Source: Lachnospiraceae bacterium
Lineage (GTDB): Bacteria > Bacillota > Clostridia > Lachnospirales > Lachnospiraceae
NCBI GenBank assembly: GCA_910575035.1
Contig: CAJTDL010000003.1
Span: 124,001-188,000 of the forward strand
Length of the DNA: 64,000 nucleotides
Direction: 5' to 3'
Part shown: positions 42,282-50,703 of the stretch, piece after piece
Numbering within the stretch: position 1 is the stretch's first letter
Layout of the letters: every line of letters starts with the position of its first letter
Notes under the pieces: model-generated
What the model was told of the DNA's origin: nothing
Databases searched by the model: none
The model's input: only the letters and a program-made list of their open reading frames with translations
Program-made: the position numbers and the translations under genes

Positions 42282-43696
42282 GGGAAATTGGTAACAGTTC
42301 AGACACCCCCCAAAAATATAACTCGCAAATTTATCGCAATTCTGTTATACTGTTCTTGTTAAATTTTCGGGAAGGAGATGCGTTATGGGCGGCAATTATC
42401 AAAAAGACCTGTACAGGCAGTTAATGGAAGTCATGGCCAGGGTTGACAGTCTGGAGACTGAACAGAAGCAGGACAAAAAAAGAGATCAAAAGCCTTACCA
42501 GTGAGGTTGCAAGCCTGCGCAAAGAAAACACTGCCCTGCGTGAAGAAGTTTCTTTCCTGAAACAGGAAAATGCTGTTCTTACAGAAAAATGTGTGGAACT
42601 GGAGAAGGAAAATGCCCTTTTGCGCACCGACAATGAACGAATGAAAAGGCTCTTGAATAATGACAGTTCCAATTCATCCATTCCCCCTTCAAAGGATGAA
42701 AACACAAAGCCTGCCAATACGTATAATGGCAGAAAGCCAACTGCCAGAAAACCCGGGGCACAGAAGGGGCACAGGGGAGCCGGCCTGTCAAAAGCGGATG
42801 TGGAAGAAAAAATACAAAGGGGAGTCTATGAACACCGTGTTGAGGAGATCGGGACTCCGGGCCGGCCTTATATTACAAGATATCGTCTGGACCTGGACGT
42901 GAAAACTGTGGCAACGGAAATCCGTATTTATGCGGATGATGCCGGAAAATATCAGGTTCCTGCCGGATTAAAAGGAGATGTGGCATACGGCAGGGGTATA
43001 AAGTCGTTGGCGGCATTCCTCTACAGCGAAGGTGTTGTTGCCAATGACAGGATATGCACGTTTCTGAATTCTCTTTCTGGCGACAGTCTGGACATATCGG
43101 AAGGAAGTATTTATCATTTCTGCAAGGAGTTCAGCAGCAGATTACCATTTTGGGACAGGCCACGGGGAGTGCAATGTCCACGTGGGACGCTATCTGTGCA
43201 AAAACACGGAGGAAACGTCAAACAGATGGAGCCATGACATGGAAATGTTCCTGAAAGGGCTGAACCATGCCCGGAATGGACTGAAAAGCCGTGGAATCCC
43301 ATCATTCAGTACAGAGCAGCTCGAGCGGTTCAGCCTCCGGTATGACGAGCTTGTGGCGCAGGGATATGAAGCGAACCGTAACACCCGTGGGAGGCTGGCA
43401 AAAAAAGAGGAAAAGACGCTCCTGAACCGCCTTGTGAAATACAAGGAAAACCATCTGCTGTTTCTGCGGGATTTCGGAGTTCATTATAGCAATAACATGA
43501 GTGAAAAAGACCTGCGGATATGCAAGAACCGTGACAAGATGGCTGGAGGCTTCAGAAATGCATCCGGCAGGGAAATGTACTGCAGGATCATGAGTTTTAT
43601 AGAAACAATAAAGCGTCAGGGTTTAAACATCTACCACAGTATTATGTCTCTTTGCCGTTCTTTAACAACGGGTGTCTGAACTGTTACGGGAAATTG
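42282..43696. mobile_element. IS66-family element, ends intact, transposase broken
   Basis: The 18-bp terminal repeats GTAACAGTTCAGACACCC (42291-42308) and its exact reverse complement (43670-43687) bound a 1397-bp element. They are flanked by the direct repeat GGGAAATTG (42282-42290 and 43688-43696), consistent with a target duplication (IS66 usually gives 8 bp). The transposase inside is disrupted. No IS66 accessory genes (tnpA/tnpB) remain. Confidence 0.85.
42385..43679 (+). pseudogene. IS66 transposase, frameshifted and internally deleted
   Basis: Starts MGGNYQKDLYRQL at 42385 behind GGAAGGAG. The first frame stops at about 42504 after an A7 run (near 42474), and the sequence continues in another frame as a coiled-coil head (ENTALREEVSFLKQENAVL), a zinc-ribbon-like DUF part and SEGSIYHFCKEFS. 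It then jumps to a third frame containing HVGRYLCKNTEETSN, LFLRDFGVHYSNNMSEKDLR and KMAGGFRNASGREMYC, the IS66 C-terminus. About 100-150 residues with the first two catalytic Asp are missing between these parts. Inactive, though its ends could be used by a related transposase. Confidence 0.85.
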
Positions 43697-44418
43697 GAAA
43701 AAATGTTTGACAGAAGGACATATGTGTCATAAACTATAGTTGTACTAAAAATTTTATTTTTTATAAGCCAAATTTTCACTTAGAATTCTTTAAAGAGAGG
43801 CAGTTTAAAGTTGGCTTATATTTCCAATATCTTTCGATAATCATAATTTAAAAAGGAGGAGGGTGAATATGGAACATTTAGAAGGAATCCTGGTATCCGT
43901 ATCAAAAATGGGATATGCCAGCATATGAATTATCCTTGTGGTGCTAGTGTTGCGTTGTATGCTAAAAAGGACGCCGAAAAGATATTCCTATCTGCTATGG
44001 GCAATACCAGCGGTTCGCCTGTTAATCCCTATTCCGTTTTTGGGAATCTGGGGAATACTGGGCAGCCTTCCAATTAGGAAGTTTGGGCAAGACGCTTTAT
44101 CAGGCAGCTGGCTTTTGGATATCCGAAAAGGATAGGCTCCCTTCAGGCAGAAGGTAGGCATCTGGAAAAATGTTAGACCTTGCAGAAAATGGAGAGATTT
44201 GGAATAAGGCAGTGTAGGAGATATTCGCGTCGTTTCCCGTGTGGCAGAATTGGCGAAGGGGGATAGCGGCATTGGATCTTCGCTGGCAGCAAGGGGAACG
44301 GGAACTCTCGGGAATGTGCCGATACAGACAATGGTCGCAGGGCTGGATGAGGTAAGTTTGAAAGGGTGTATATGGACATGTTGCTGTTTTCTGTTAGCCG
44401 AGATCAATGGCAGCAGTT
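43697..44418 (+). other. Decayed sequence between the two insertion elements
   Basis: Contains the M56/BlaR1-like remnant (43869-44133). About 285 nt of it follow with only a short open stretch (GNVPIQTMVAGLDEVSLK) running toward the IS1182 boundary; in the original sequence this stretch would have joined the region before the gene at 46223. Probably the tail of a decayed membrane protein. Confidence 0.5.
43869..44133 (+). pseudogene. M56 (BlaR1-like) N-terminal fragment with nonsense codon
   Basis: AAAGGAGGAGGG precedes ATG; after 19 codons there is a TGA, then the same frame continues IILVVLVLRCMLKRTPKRYS and YLLWAIPAVRLLIPIP, the typical first helices of M56/BlaR1 antirepressor proteases. 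It stops at RKG-TAG with no protease domain. No BlaI-type partner remains. Confidence 0.6.
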
Positions 44419-46202
44419 CTATTGTGGGTTTGTAGGCAATTGCGAAACAAGTTCAAAATCTTGATTCCAATAGGACAAAGGTCCGGTTGAGCCGGACTTA
44501 CAGGAGGTGGATGTGGATAACAAGAGTTTTAAGACATGAAAACAAAGCAGATAAGGATATCTGCCCGTGAAATGGTATGCGGTATGTAAGGTTATGCAAT
44601 CAGAGGTTTTAAACTGCGGATATATTGATGCCTGTGCAGTTTATCAGCCACCATTACAGTAATAAGCTGGGTAATCCCGGCGAGAAGCAGGTCAGCATGA
44701 AGCGTTTTTTCATTCTGCGTTTTACGCCCGGCAACACAGAAACTGTCCTTGAAATGGTTGATTGATTTCTCAACATTAACCCTGATCTTATAGGTGGAAT
44801 CCCATTGGGCCGTACCGCGGACCGTACCAGGATAGGCGCGCAGGTTTTTCTCGGGATAAATATAAAACATCCTGCCGCAGGGGGATTCTGTACAGGGATT
44901 TTCACAGTGACAGACGCGTTTGCTTTTACCGGTTGTTTTATCATATTCCCATTTCATTTTCGGGCATACAAACTTCATGGTTGGCAGCCCACAGCGGAGA
45001 TGGGATCTGCTTCCTTCCCGTTTCATTGGAAGGGATGGGTCTTTGGGACAGCAGGGGATGCCGTCCTTATTCAGCGGGCAGCCTGATTCCGGAAGTGAGA
45101 TCCTGCCGTTGAGGGGGATGTAAGCCTGCTCAAAAGAAGCTTCCTGTAACAGGTATTTGTAGATTTCAATGGAATCAAATGCGGCGTCTCCCAGAAAAAA
45201 TTTCGGATCGATAAGCGGATGCTTCCGAAAGAAATCCTTTAAAGTGGGAATCAATGCCTTGGAATCGGCAAGGCTCTTATCTTCATCCGGGGAATCAGAT
45301 TTTTTTCCAACAATGATGCCAGGATGAGCCGCAAGAAAGTCCTTGTTATAAAAGGAAATATCCCGGACAATGCCGAGCCCGTTGGTAATAATACCGAATT
45401 TATAAGCATAACAGAAATGCCCGTTAATGTACATCTGCTGAATGGCTGGATTGGCGGCAGCATGGGAAGGCATGGAGCCGTAGGCGGCTTTATAAGGGTC
45501 AAAGGAACCGTCCATCCCTTTTGCTTTTTTGAAGGCTTTCAGCTGTTTGATGATACGGTTGGCATATTTAGGATTGTTTTCTGTAACCCATGCCTCAATG
45601 CTGGAGGTGCCAAAGAGAAGCAAGGAAGATTTCTGTGTATCAATACGATGGCAGATCGGTTCGGTCAAGTCAGCAAGATGATCGAACATGGATTGTAAGT
45701 CCAATAAGAAATCCTGCTTGAAGCGGGTGAATTTAGAAGCATCTGGGACAACATCAAATCCGCAGAAATCCCGTAATTCCTGAGAGTATTTAAGAAAAAC
45801 AATCAGAAGGGACGTTGTTGGGATCGAGAAAATAAGCTGTAATAACAGAGCCTTGAGCAACGGATAAAGAAGATGCCTGCGGGGTCTGCCAGTGGAAGCG
45901 TGGAAATGAGAAACAAAAGATGCCGGGACAATTTCATCAAGGTTAATGGCATTATCGAGAAGTTCAAGGAACTCATATTTATCGTTATCAAATTTATTTT
46001 GGCAATCAGTAAAAATATCTGCCAAAGAGAGCTGTTTATGTGTTATCATATAGATACGACTCCTTTACAGGTGGATATGGATAATTGTTACTGGACATTT
46101 CAATTATACCACAGACCAGTGAGGAGTTGTTTTATTTTGTAACAAAAAGAAACCCGTATTTATGTGGGTTCTGGCGTTTCGCAAACGACTATTGTGGGTT
46201 TG
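44419..46202. mobile_element. IS1182-type insertion sequence
   Basis: The element (about 44433-46188) is flanked by the 14-bp direct repeat CTATTGTGGGTTTG (44419-44432, 46189-46202). Just inside are inverted ends sharing TTGCGAAAC (left 44440-44448, right as GTTTCGCAA at 46176-46184). One transposase on the minus strand fills it. It inserted about 20 nt upstream of the gene at 46223 and separates it from its former upstream sequence. Confidence 0.75.
44592..46049 (-). CDS. IS1182-family transposase, intact
   Basis: 485 aa. Starts MITHKQLSLADIF. The N-terminal helical DUF772 part (STGRPRRHLLYPLLKALLLQ) is followed by a DDE/RNase-H core, with GTSSIEAWV where the first Asp is expected, FFLGDAAFDSIEIYKYL for the second, and RVNVEKSINHFKDSF for the Glu. 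It also has a Cys-rich insert (HCENPCTESPCGRMF), typical of this group. The first catalytic Asp appears replaced (SSIEAW where DSTxI is usual), so activity is uncertain. Confidence 0.85.
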   Translation of the reverse strand: MITHKQLSLADIFTDCQNKFDNDKYEFLELLDNAINLDEIVPASFVSHFHASTGRPRRHLLYPLLKALLLQLIFSIPTTSLLIVFLKYSQELRDFCGFDVVPDASKFTRFKQDFLLDLQSMFDHLADLTEPICHRIDTQKSSLLLFGTSSIEAWVTENNPKYANRIIKQLKAFKKAKGMDGSFDPYKAAYGSMPSHAAANPAIQQMYINGHFCYAYKFGIITNGLGIVRDISFYNKDFLAAHPGIIVGKKSDSPDEDKSLADSKALIPTLKDFFRKHPLIDPKFFLGDAAFDSIEIYKYLLQEASFEQAYIPLNGRISLPESGCPLNKDGIPCCPKDPSLPMKREGSRSHLRCGLPTMKFVCPKMKWEYDKTTGKSKRVCHCENPCTESPCGRMFYIYPEKNLRAYPGTVRGTAQWDSTYKIRVNVEKSINHFKDSFCVAGRKTQNEKTLHADLLLAGITQLITVMVADKLHRHQYIRSLKPLIA

Positions 46203-46222
46203 AGAAGAAAGGAGCGATGGAG

Positions 46223-47065
46223 ATGGCTATCAATTTAAAGAATGCAAAATCAAGGACAAGGGCATCGTTATGGCTGGCAGGCGCAGTGGTTGCGGTGGCA
46301 GCCATTGTCCTGATTCCCAGTACCCAAAGTGTTTCCGGGAGCGGACGTGCGCAGGAATTAGCCGGCAGGGATAGCGAAGACGGGCTGTCAGGAATAGGAA
46401 ATGCTATTCAGGCAGTCGGCGCTGACAAAGAAAAGTCTTTCCAGGAAGCGTTTCAGGAGGCAGAAAGCAAGGCACGGGGGGCAGAAACCCCAGAGGAATT
46501 AAGCGAGCTTCAAGGAGGGCAGGAGGGGCAAGGCCAGCAGGAGGAACAGCCCTTACAAAAATTTTTAGAACAATATTTTACGGAGCTTTACCGTGCGCTT
46601 TCAGATGATGCAATAGACTTTAGCCATGAGGATTTTGCAAGCATAAACGGCTATATTGTAGGAAAAGACTTAATTTCTCAGCGGGTTCGTTCAAATATTC
46701 TTTTTGACGGAATCCATAATGTGAAAATACGTGAAGTAAATATTAGTGATATATCAAAAAATGGAACAGAAGCTAAAGTTTATGTAAAGCATGAGTGGAC
46801 GTATGGCATGACGCCAAGACATATAGAAGGAATGGGTACAGGATATCGTGTTTCCTTGGCTTCAAATGGAAATGGTTATCAGGTATTGGATCTTGAGGGG
46901 GATTCCAAAGATTGTATACTGGCGAAAGAGGCCATCGTTCTTAACAGTATTTCAAAAGAGGACATAGAAACTGATTATGGTGCAGTAGATGATTTTTATG
47001 GGGATTATAGGATAGATAGCCTACAAAGGATGAAAGAAGAACAGGATAAACTAGAACATAAATGA
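46223..47065 (+). CDS. Membrane-anchored extracellular protein, unknown
   Basis: 280 aa from MAINLKNAKSR, 8 nt after AAGGAG; an ATG two codons earlier is 2 nt away from it. One N-terminal membrane anchor (LWLAGAVVAVAAIVLI), then an acidic, Gln/Glu-rich linker (residues about 60-105), and a C-terminal domain with VNISDISKNGTEAKVYVKHE and YGMTPRHIEG, similar in feel to NTF2-like domains beside cell-wall amidases. No firm family. Its native promoter region is interrupted by the IS1182 element, so expression may have changed. Its end overlaps a truncated gene on the other strand. Confidence 0.7.
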   Translation: MAINLKNAKSRTRASLWLAGAVVAVAAIVLIPSTQSVSGSGRAQELAGRDSEDGLSGIGNAIQAVGADKEKSFQEAFQEAESKARGAETPEELSELQGGQEGQGQQEEQPLQKFLEQYFTELYRALSDDAIDFSHEDFASINGYIVGKDLISQRVRSNILFDGIHNVKIREVNISDISKNGTEAKVYVKHEWTYGMTPRHIEGMGTGYRVSLASNGNGYQVLDLEGDSKDCILAKEAIVLNSISKEDIETDYGAVDDFYGDYRIDSLQRMKEEQDKLEHK

Positions 47066-47335
47066 AGAAATATCCTTTGTATGGAACACCTTCTCTCCCC
47101 GGATCATCAGCAGATAAAACTGGGTTTTCTGGCGGTTGCACAAAAACAGGTTTTTGCAAATCGTCGCGCCCAGCGCTTCATCAATTTCCTGGCAAGCTTC
47201 CATCGTCATCGCAGGCTCATGGTCAACCCGTTCATATTCCAGCCCAAGCTGATCTAAAAGATCATAAACCCTGCCTTCCTTTTCCAAGCGCCCCTCCATG
47301 CTTTCTGGACGCCCTTTACATAATATTAATCCCAT
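47051..47335 (-). pseudogene. Truncated prolyl-tRNA editing (PrdX/YbaK) protein
   Basis: 94 aa with VYDLLDQLGLEYERVDHEPA followed by MTMEACQEIDE and CKNLFLCNRQKTQFYLLMI, the first half of the PrdX/YbaK deacylase domain. Family members run on for about 70 residues after GEKVFHTKDIS, but here the frame ends at SSFMF inside the neighbouring gene's 3' end. The junction near 47075 marks the right edge of the accessory region. The free-standing deacylase that removes Ala from tRNA-Pro is thus lost at this locus. Confidence 0.75.
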
Positions 47336-47595
47336 TGCCGTTCCTTTCTAAGAACATGTGCCCTGTTGATAGGGCATATCCCTATCTTAAAGCATATTAT
47401 TTTTCATTGTACTTTATTCATCACCCGTTTACAACTCTCAGACAACCTCAAGAATGCTGAATGCCATAACAGACGCATTTAGATATTAAATCCATATTTA
47501 ATTTGCATAGAATTTTTTATAAAAATCCTTTCTTCCCACAATTCCAGCCAGATGCAGAATCTTTTCCCTGTTGCTGTGGCTTCGGAGAAAAGCCA
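47336..47595. other. Intergenic region
   Basis: Upstream of the truncated PrdX gene and left of the structured element. AT-rich, no gene seen. Confidence 0.4.
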
Positions 47596-47733
47596 GAAGT
47601 CCTTAGCTTTCTGTCCATCCCCCAGGATTTGGGGACACGGATGTCCCCAAAAAGTGCACATGGAGCCATGGATGGCGGCTAAGCGCCAGCCCATACGCAC
47701 AGCATCTCCCTGGCTCAGAAAGCTTAGGGCTTC
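47596..47733 (-). ncRNA. Branched structured element, possibly an RNA or MITE-like repeat
   Basis: Closing stem: 47596-47613 pairs with 47716-47733 at 16 of 18 positions (arms GAAG-CCT-AGCTTTCTG). Inside are a 9-bp hairpin TTGGGGACA/TGTCCCCAA (47629-47650), with a UCCG loop on the minus strand or a CGGA loop on the plus strand, and a 10-bp stem 47654-47663 with 47691-47700 containing a small GGCG/CGCC hairpin. It starts 5 nt after the stop of the 47738 gene, so it may be its 3' region. Identity unknown. Confidence 0.5.
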
Positions 47734-47737
47734 CACC

Positions 47738-48409
47738 CTAATAATCCCACTTTTGTACAATCTCGTTTTTATTTTTATAAATACTCCGCTCCCCAACAAC
47801 CCCCCGTACCATAGACAGCGGATAAATATTGCTATTGCGCCCAATTACTGTCCCTGGGTTCAATACGCTGTTGCATCCCACCTCTACCTCATCCCCAAGC
47901 ATTGCCCCGAACTTCTTCAGGCCAGTAGGATATTCCTCTTTTCCATCTTTTACCACCACCAAGGTTTTGTCAGACTTCACATTTGAGGTAATCGACCCAG
48001 CTCCCATATGTGCCTTATACCCCAGGACAGAATCCCCCACATAGTTATAATGCGGCACCTGCACCTTATTGAACAGTACCACATTCTTCAGCTCGGTAGA
48101 ATTGCCCACTACGGCTCCCTTTCCTACAATGGCATTCCCGCGGATAAAGGCACAGTGGCGAACCTCAGCCTCCTCATCAATGATTGCCGGCCCATTGATA
48201 TATGCTGTAGGCGCAACCTTGGCATTTTTCGCAACCCAGACATTTTCTGCCCTTTGCTCATAGGTATCCTCCGGCAATGTTTTCCCCAGCGCACAGATAA
48301 AATCGCCGATCTTAGGAAGGGCTTCCCAAGGGTAGGCCAGGGATTGGAACAGGCCTGCGGCGATCGTCTCTGATAAATTGTATAAGTGTTTGATCTTGCA
48401 TGATTCCAT
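47738..48409 (-). CDS. Left-handed beta-helix acyl/nucleotidyl-transferase-like protein
   Basis: 223 aa. Hexapeptide repeats (VWVAKNAKVAPTAYINGPA, NAIVGKGAVVGNSTEL, GAMLGDEVEVGCNSVLNPGT, VIGRNSNIYP) build a beta-helix like the C-terminal half of GlmU, with HYNYVGDSVLGYKAHMGAGS matching the GlmU acetyltransferase site. No nucleotidyltransferase domain is present. These are often annotated UDP-GlcNAc pyrophosphorylase-related. Probably a sugar acetyltransferase. Confidence 0.82.
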   Translation of the reverse strand: MESCKIKHLYNLSETIAAGLFQSLAYPWEALPKIGDFICALGKTLPEDTYEQRAENVWVAKNAKVAPTAYINGPAIIDEEAEVRHCAFIRGNAIVGKGAVVGNSTELKNVVLFNKVQVPHYNYVGDSVLGYKAHMGAGSITSNVKSDKTLVVVKDGKEEYPTGLKKFGAMLGDEVEVGCNSVLNPGTVIGRNSNIYPLSMVRGVVGERSIYKNKNEIVQKWDY

Positions 48410-48450
48410 GAATTAATTCCTCTTTTCTTGATTTATATAGGCTGCCTCTT

Positions 48451-50649
48451 CTAAGGCTTTGTGCCAGCAGGCTGTTGCTTTTTCCGCTCCTTGGAGGGGG
48501 ATTTATAAAAGGATGCCGCCTGCTGGAAATATCCACGCAAGGCATATTGGTTATTTAAATGCAGCACGCTGCTGGTCCGGCTGCGGATAAAATGGTCTAA
48601 TTTTGCCATGTATTCTTCGGATGTGATCGTCCCTTCTGCAACATAGGTCAGCCCCTTTTCCCAGCTTGCAGTTAATTCTGGATTTAACAAAGAGCGTATG
48701 GAGGCGTTTACCACATCGTAAATAATCTCGCCAAGGAGCGTGGGGGTAATGGCCTGTGTCTTTTTATTGAGAGACAGGTATTTGTTGTTAACCAGCTTCT
48801 TCAGTATTTCGGCACGGGTAGCGCTGGTGCCAATGCCGCTTCCTTTGATCTGGGCGCGGAGCTCCTCATCCTCAATCAGCTGGCCTGCATTTTCCATGGC
48901 CAGGATCATTGAGCCGGAATTATAGCGTTTCGGCGGGGATGTCTCCCCTTCCTTGGTATTTAGGGAAAGAACCGGCAGTTCCATTCCCTTTTTCAGGGAA
49001 GACAGCAATTTCAGCAGGCCCTCGTCACAGGCAGTATCTGTACTGCCTTCGCGCTTTGGCGCCTCCTGCTGGCTGTCTGTAGGTTTCTTTTTTTGGAAAG
49101 AGTATTCCATAACCGCCAGATACCCTGGCTCTGACAGAACCTTGAAGGAGGCAAAAAATTTTTCCTGCGTGACGGAACCGCCTGTATGCCCCATGGGCAA
49201 CGCCTGGCTTTCCTGGTCTGCTGGGCGATTGCCAGGCATATTTTCCTGGGGGGCAGGCCCTGCATTGGCTTTCTCCTTGCTGGCAAGGTGCAGCTCCATG
49301 GATATCACCAGGCCGACTTTTTGATAGATGGCAGGCGGATAAAAAATGCTCAAAAACCTGCGCACGATCACTTCGAAAACCTGCAGGGCAGTCTGGGACA
49401 GGCTGCGGGCAGCGGAAATTCCCTGGCCTGTCGGGATGATTGCATAGTGGTCCGTGATCTGCTTGTCATTGACATAGCGGGTCTTTGCAATGTTCTGGTA
49501 ACGCTTCTGTTCCAGGATTTCTTCGGAAAAAGCCTTAACGGCAGGGATGCTTTTCAGACCTTCAATATTCTTGCGGATCTCCTTTGCCACGGCAGTAGAC
49601 AGTACGCGGGCATCCGTCCTGGGATACGTCACCATTTTTTTCTCATAGAGTTCCTGCACAATCTGCAATGTCTGATCCGGGCTGATCTTAAAAAGCTTGG
49701 AACAGTCATTTTGAAGCTCCGCCAGATTGTACAGCAGCGGGGGATTCCTGGTTTCTTTCCGCTTCTCTGCTGAACAGACCTTAGCATGCAAATCTTCCAT
49801 ATTTTTTCCAGAAATTAAATCCTCAATCAATTTTTCTGCATCTGGCTTTTCCTTCCATCCATTCTCTTTGTAGAGCTTAGGGGACTGGAAATAGGCAGAG
49901 CCATCCACAGCGCGCCATTCCCCTTCAATGGGGCGCCCTTGTAAGTCCAGGGTGTGCAGCACACGGTAAAAAGGGGTTTTGACAAAGGCACGGATCTCCC
50001 GTTCCCGGCGCACCACCATCCCCTGCACGCAGGTCATCACACGGCCTACGCTGACAACCGTGTATTCTGTGTTCAGAAAGCTGGATATCGCAGAGCCGTA
50101 TTTCAGGGAAAGCAGCCTGGAAAAATTGATCCCCATCAGATAGTCTTCCTTGGCCCGCAGGTAAGCAGAGGCGCAGAGGCTGTCGTATTCTGAAAGGTCC
50201 TTGGCTTCACGGATGCCCCTTAAGATTTCTTCCTCTGTCTGGGAGTCAATCCATACCCTCCGTCGTTTTTTGCCTCTTACCTTCGCCTGCTGCTCTACCA
50301 GGCGGTAAATATATTCCCCCTCCCGCCCAGAGTCCGTACAGACATAAATCGTATCCACATCCTCCCGGTTCAGCAGCCCTGCCACAATCTCGTACTGCTT
50401 CTTCACCCCGGGGATCACCTCATATTTCCACTCCTCAGGGAGGAATGGCAGGGTGGATAGGCTCCATTTCTTGTATTTTTCATCGTAAGCTTCCGGATAG
50501 CTCATGGTGACCAGATGGCCCACGCACCAGGTAACAACTGCCCGGCCTGCCTCCATGTAGCCGTCCCGTTTCTGGAAATCCAGCTTTAAGGCCTTGGCAA
50601 ATTCCCGGGCGACACTGGGCTTTTCTGCAATATATAACGGCTTTGGCAT
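48451..50649 (-). CDS. topB: DNA topoisomerase III
   Basis: 732 aa. The Toprim domain begins YIAEKPSVAREFAKALKL and has CTDSGREGEYIYR. The type IA core carries the active-site Tyr in MVTYPRTDARVLS. A low-complexity, Pro/Gln/Ala-rich insert (about 465-545, KEKANAGPAPQENMPGN) interrupts the core, and GIGTSATRAEILKKL follows. There are no C-terminal zinc fingers; the tail is a short Lys-rich stretch. It relaxes and decatenates DNA and may be chromosomal or a relic of a conjugative element; no other conjugation genes are near. Confidence 0.93.
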   Translation of the reverse strand: MPKPLYIAEKPSVAREFAKALKLDFQKRDGYMEAGRAVVTWCVGHLVTMSYPEAYDEKYKKWSLSTLPFLPEEWKYEVIPGVKKQYEIVAGLLNREDVDTIYVCTDSGREGEYIYRLVEQQAKVRGKKRRRVWIDSQTEEEILRGIREAKDLSEYDSLCASAYLRAKEDYLMGINFSRLLSLKYGSAISSFLNTEYTVVSVGRVMTCVQGMVVRREREIRAFVKTPFYRVLHTLDLQGRPIEGEWRAVDGSAYFQSPKLYKENGWKEKPDAEKLIEDLISGKNMEDLHAKVCSAEKRKETRNPPLLYNLAELQNDCSKLFKISPDQTLQIVQELYEKKMVTYPRTDARVLSTAVAKEIRKNIEGLKSIPAVKAFSEEILEQKRYQNIAKTRYVNDKQITDHYAIIPTGQGISAARSLSQTALQVFEVIVRRFLSIFYPPAIYQKVGLVISMELHLASKEKANAGPAPQENMPGNRPADQESQALPMGHTGGSVTQEKFFASFKVLSEPGYLAVMEYSFQKKKPTDSQQEAPKREGSTDTACDEGLLKLLSSLKKGMELPVLSLNTKEGETSPPKRYNSGSMILAMENAGQLIEDEELRAQIKGSGIGTSATRAEILKKLVNNKYLSLNKKTQAITPTLLGEIIYDVVNASIRSLLNPELTASWEKGLTYVAEGTITSEEYMAKLDHFIRSRTSSVLHLNNQYALRGYFQQAASFYKSPSKERKKQQPAGTKP

Positions 50650-50703
50650 AAATTATGTACGCTCCCTTTCTCTAATTTCTGTAAACATCCCAAATCCCCG
50701 CCC

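Noticed and set aside
42385-42510. Programmed frameshift at the A7 run in the IS66 transposase
   Set aside because: The required shift does not match a simple -1 slip, and the gene is also internally deleted, so a plain indel in a dead gene is the simpler reading.
47479-47844. 121-codon minus-strand frame overlapping the structured element
   Set aside because: It overlaps the end of the beta-helix gene and consists mostly of the inverted arms read as codons; no ribosome site.
48451-50649. topB as evidence of an integrated conjugative element
   Set aside because: No relaxase, coupling protein, VirB4-type gene or integrase lies nearby; neighbours look chromosomal.
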